Origin: Caulobacteraceae bacterium
GTDB lineage: Bacteria > Pseudomonadota > Alphaproteobacteria > Caulobacterales > Caulobacteraceae
DNA: 6,056 nt
Reading direction: 5' to 3'
NCBI GenBank assembly: GCA_947484535.1
Contig: CANKPO010000091.1
Location: 1 to 6,056 of the forward strand
Within the stretch, counting starts at the first letter, position 1, and each line of letters opens with the position of its first letter. Position numbers and translations under genes: made by a program. The notes below the pieces were generated by a model that was given only the letters and a program-made list of their open reading frames with translations, searched no databases and was not told the DNA's origin. This document shows, one piece after another, positions 6,047 through 6,056 of the stretch.

Positions 6047-6056
6047 GGCTTAGTCG

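Overview
The window looks like chromosomal DNA from an alphaproteobacterium of the Caulobacterales. It is GC-rich, densely packed with short gaps, and carries a divK-pleD pair whose proteins resemble those of Caulobacter very closely. The PleD homolog has 454 residues, and the key acceptor and c-di-GMP-binding residues fall at the Caulobacter positions (D53, R359/D362, G368-F372). The genus cannot be fixed by eye; Caulobacter, Asticcacaulis, Phenylobacterium and Brevundimonas relatives all remain possible.

Layout. On the minus strand, read from right to left, are divK (2704-2339), pleD (2328-964), tatA (816-613), tatB (539-156) and the first 53 codons of tatC (159-1, cut by the window edge). 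On the plus strand are a HAD-superfamily phosphatase-like gene (2719-3477, start uncertain), dinB (3488-4762, DNA polymerase IV with an N-terminal four-cysteine zinc-ribbon-like segment), a RidA-family gene (4839-5297) and a glycerophosphodiester phosphodiesterase gene (5294-6046). The two arms diverge from a control region at about 2705-2886. That region holds a near-consensus CtrA box (TTAA-N7-TTAG, 2789-2803) and a GANTC site (2745-2749).

How the genes work together. DivK and PleD form the response-regulator core of the DivJ/PleC asymmetric-division pathway: DivK steers the CtrA phosphorelay and PleD makes c-di-GMP. TatABC is the twin-arginine translocase for folded proteins. A strong hairpin without a U-tract sits between tatA and tatB and could help set the TatA excess. 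The HAD gene and dinB are tightly coupled, with a 10-nt gap and the dinB Shine-Dalgarno overlapping the HAD stop. The RidA and GDPD genes overlap by 4 bp (ATGA) and look like a small housekeeping operon with its own promoter-like sequence.

No mobile element, CRISPR array, tRNA or rRNA was seen, and nothing resembling a wholly new system. The points worth a second look are regulatory or architectural: the CtrA-like box, the tatA-tatB hairpin, the HAD start with no good start codon, the zinc-ribbon DinB, and the pleD-tat junction.
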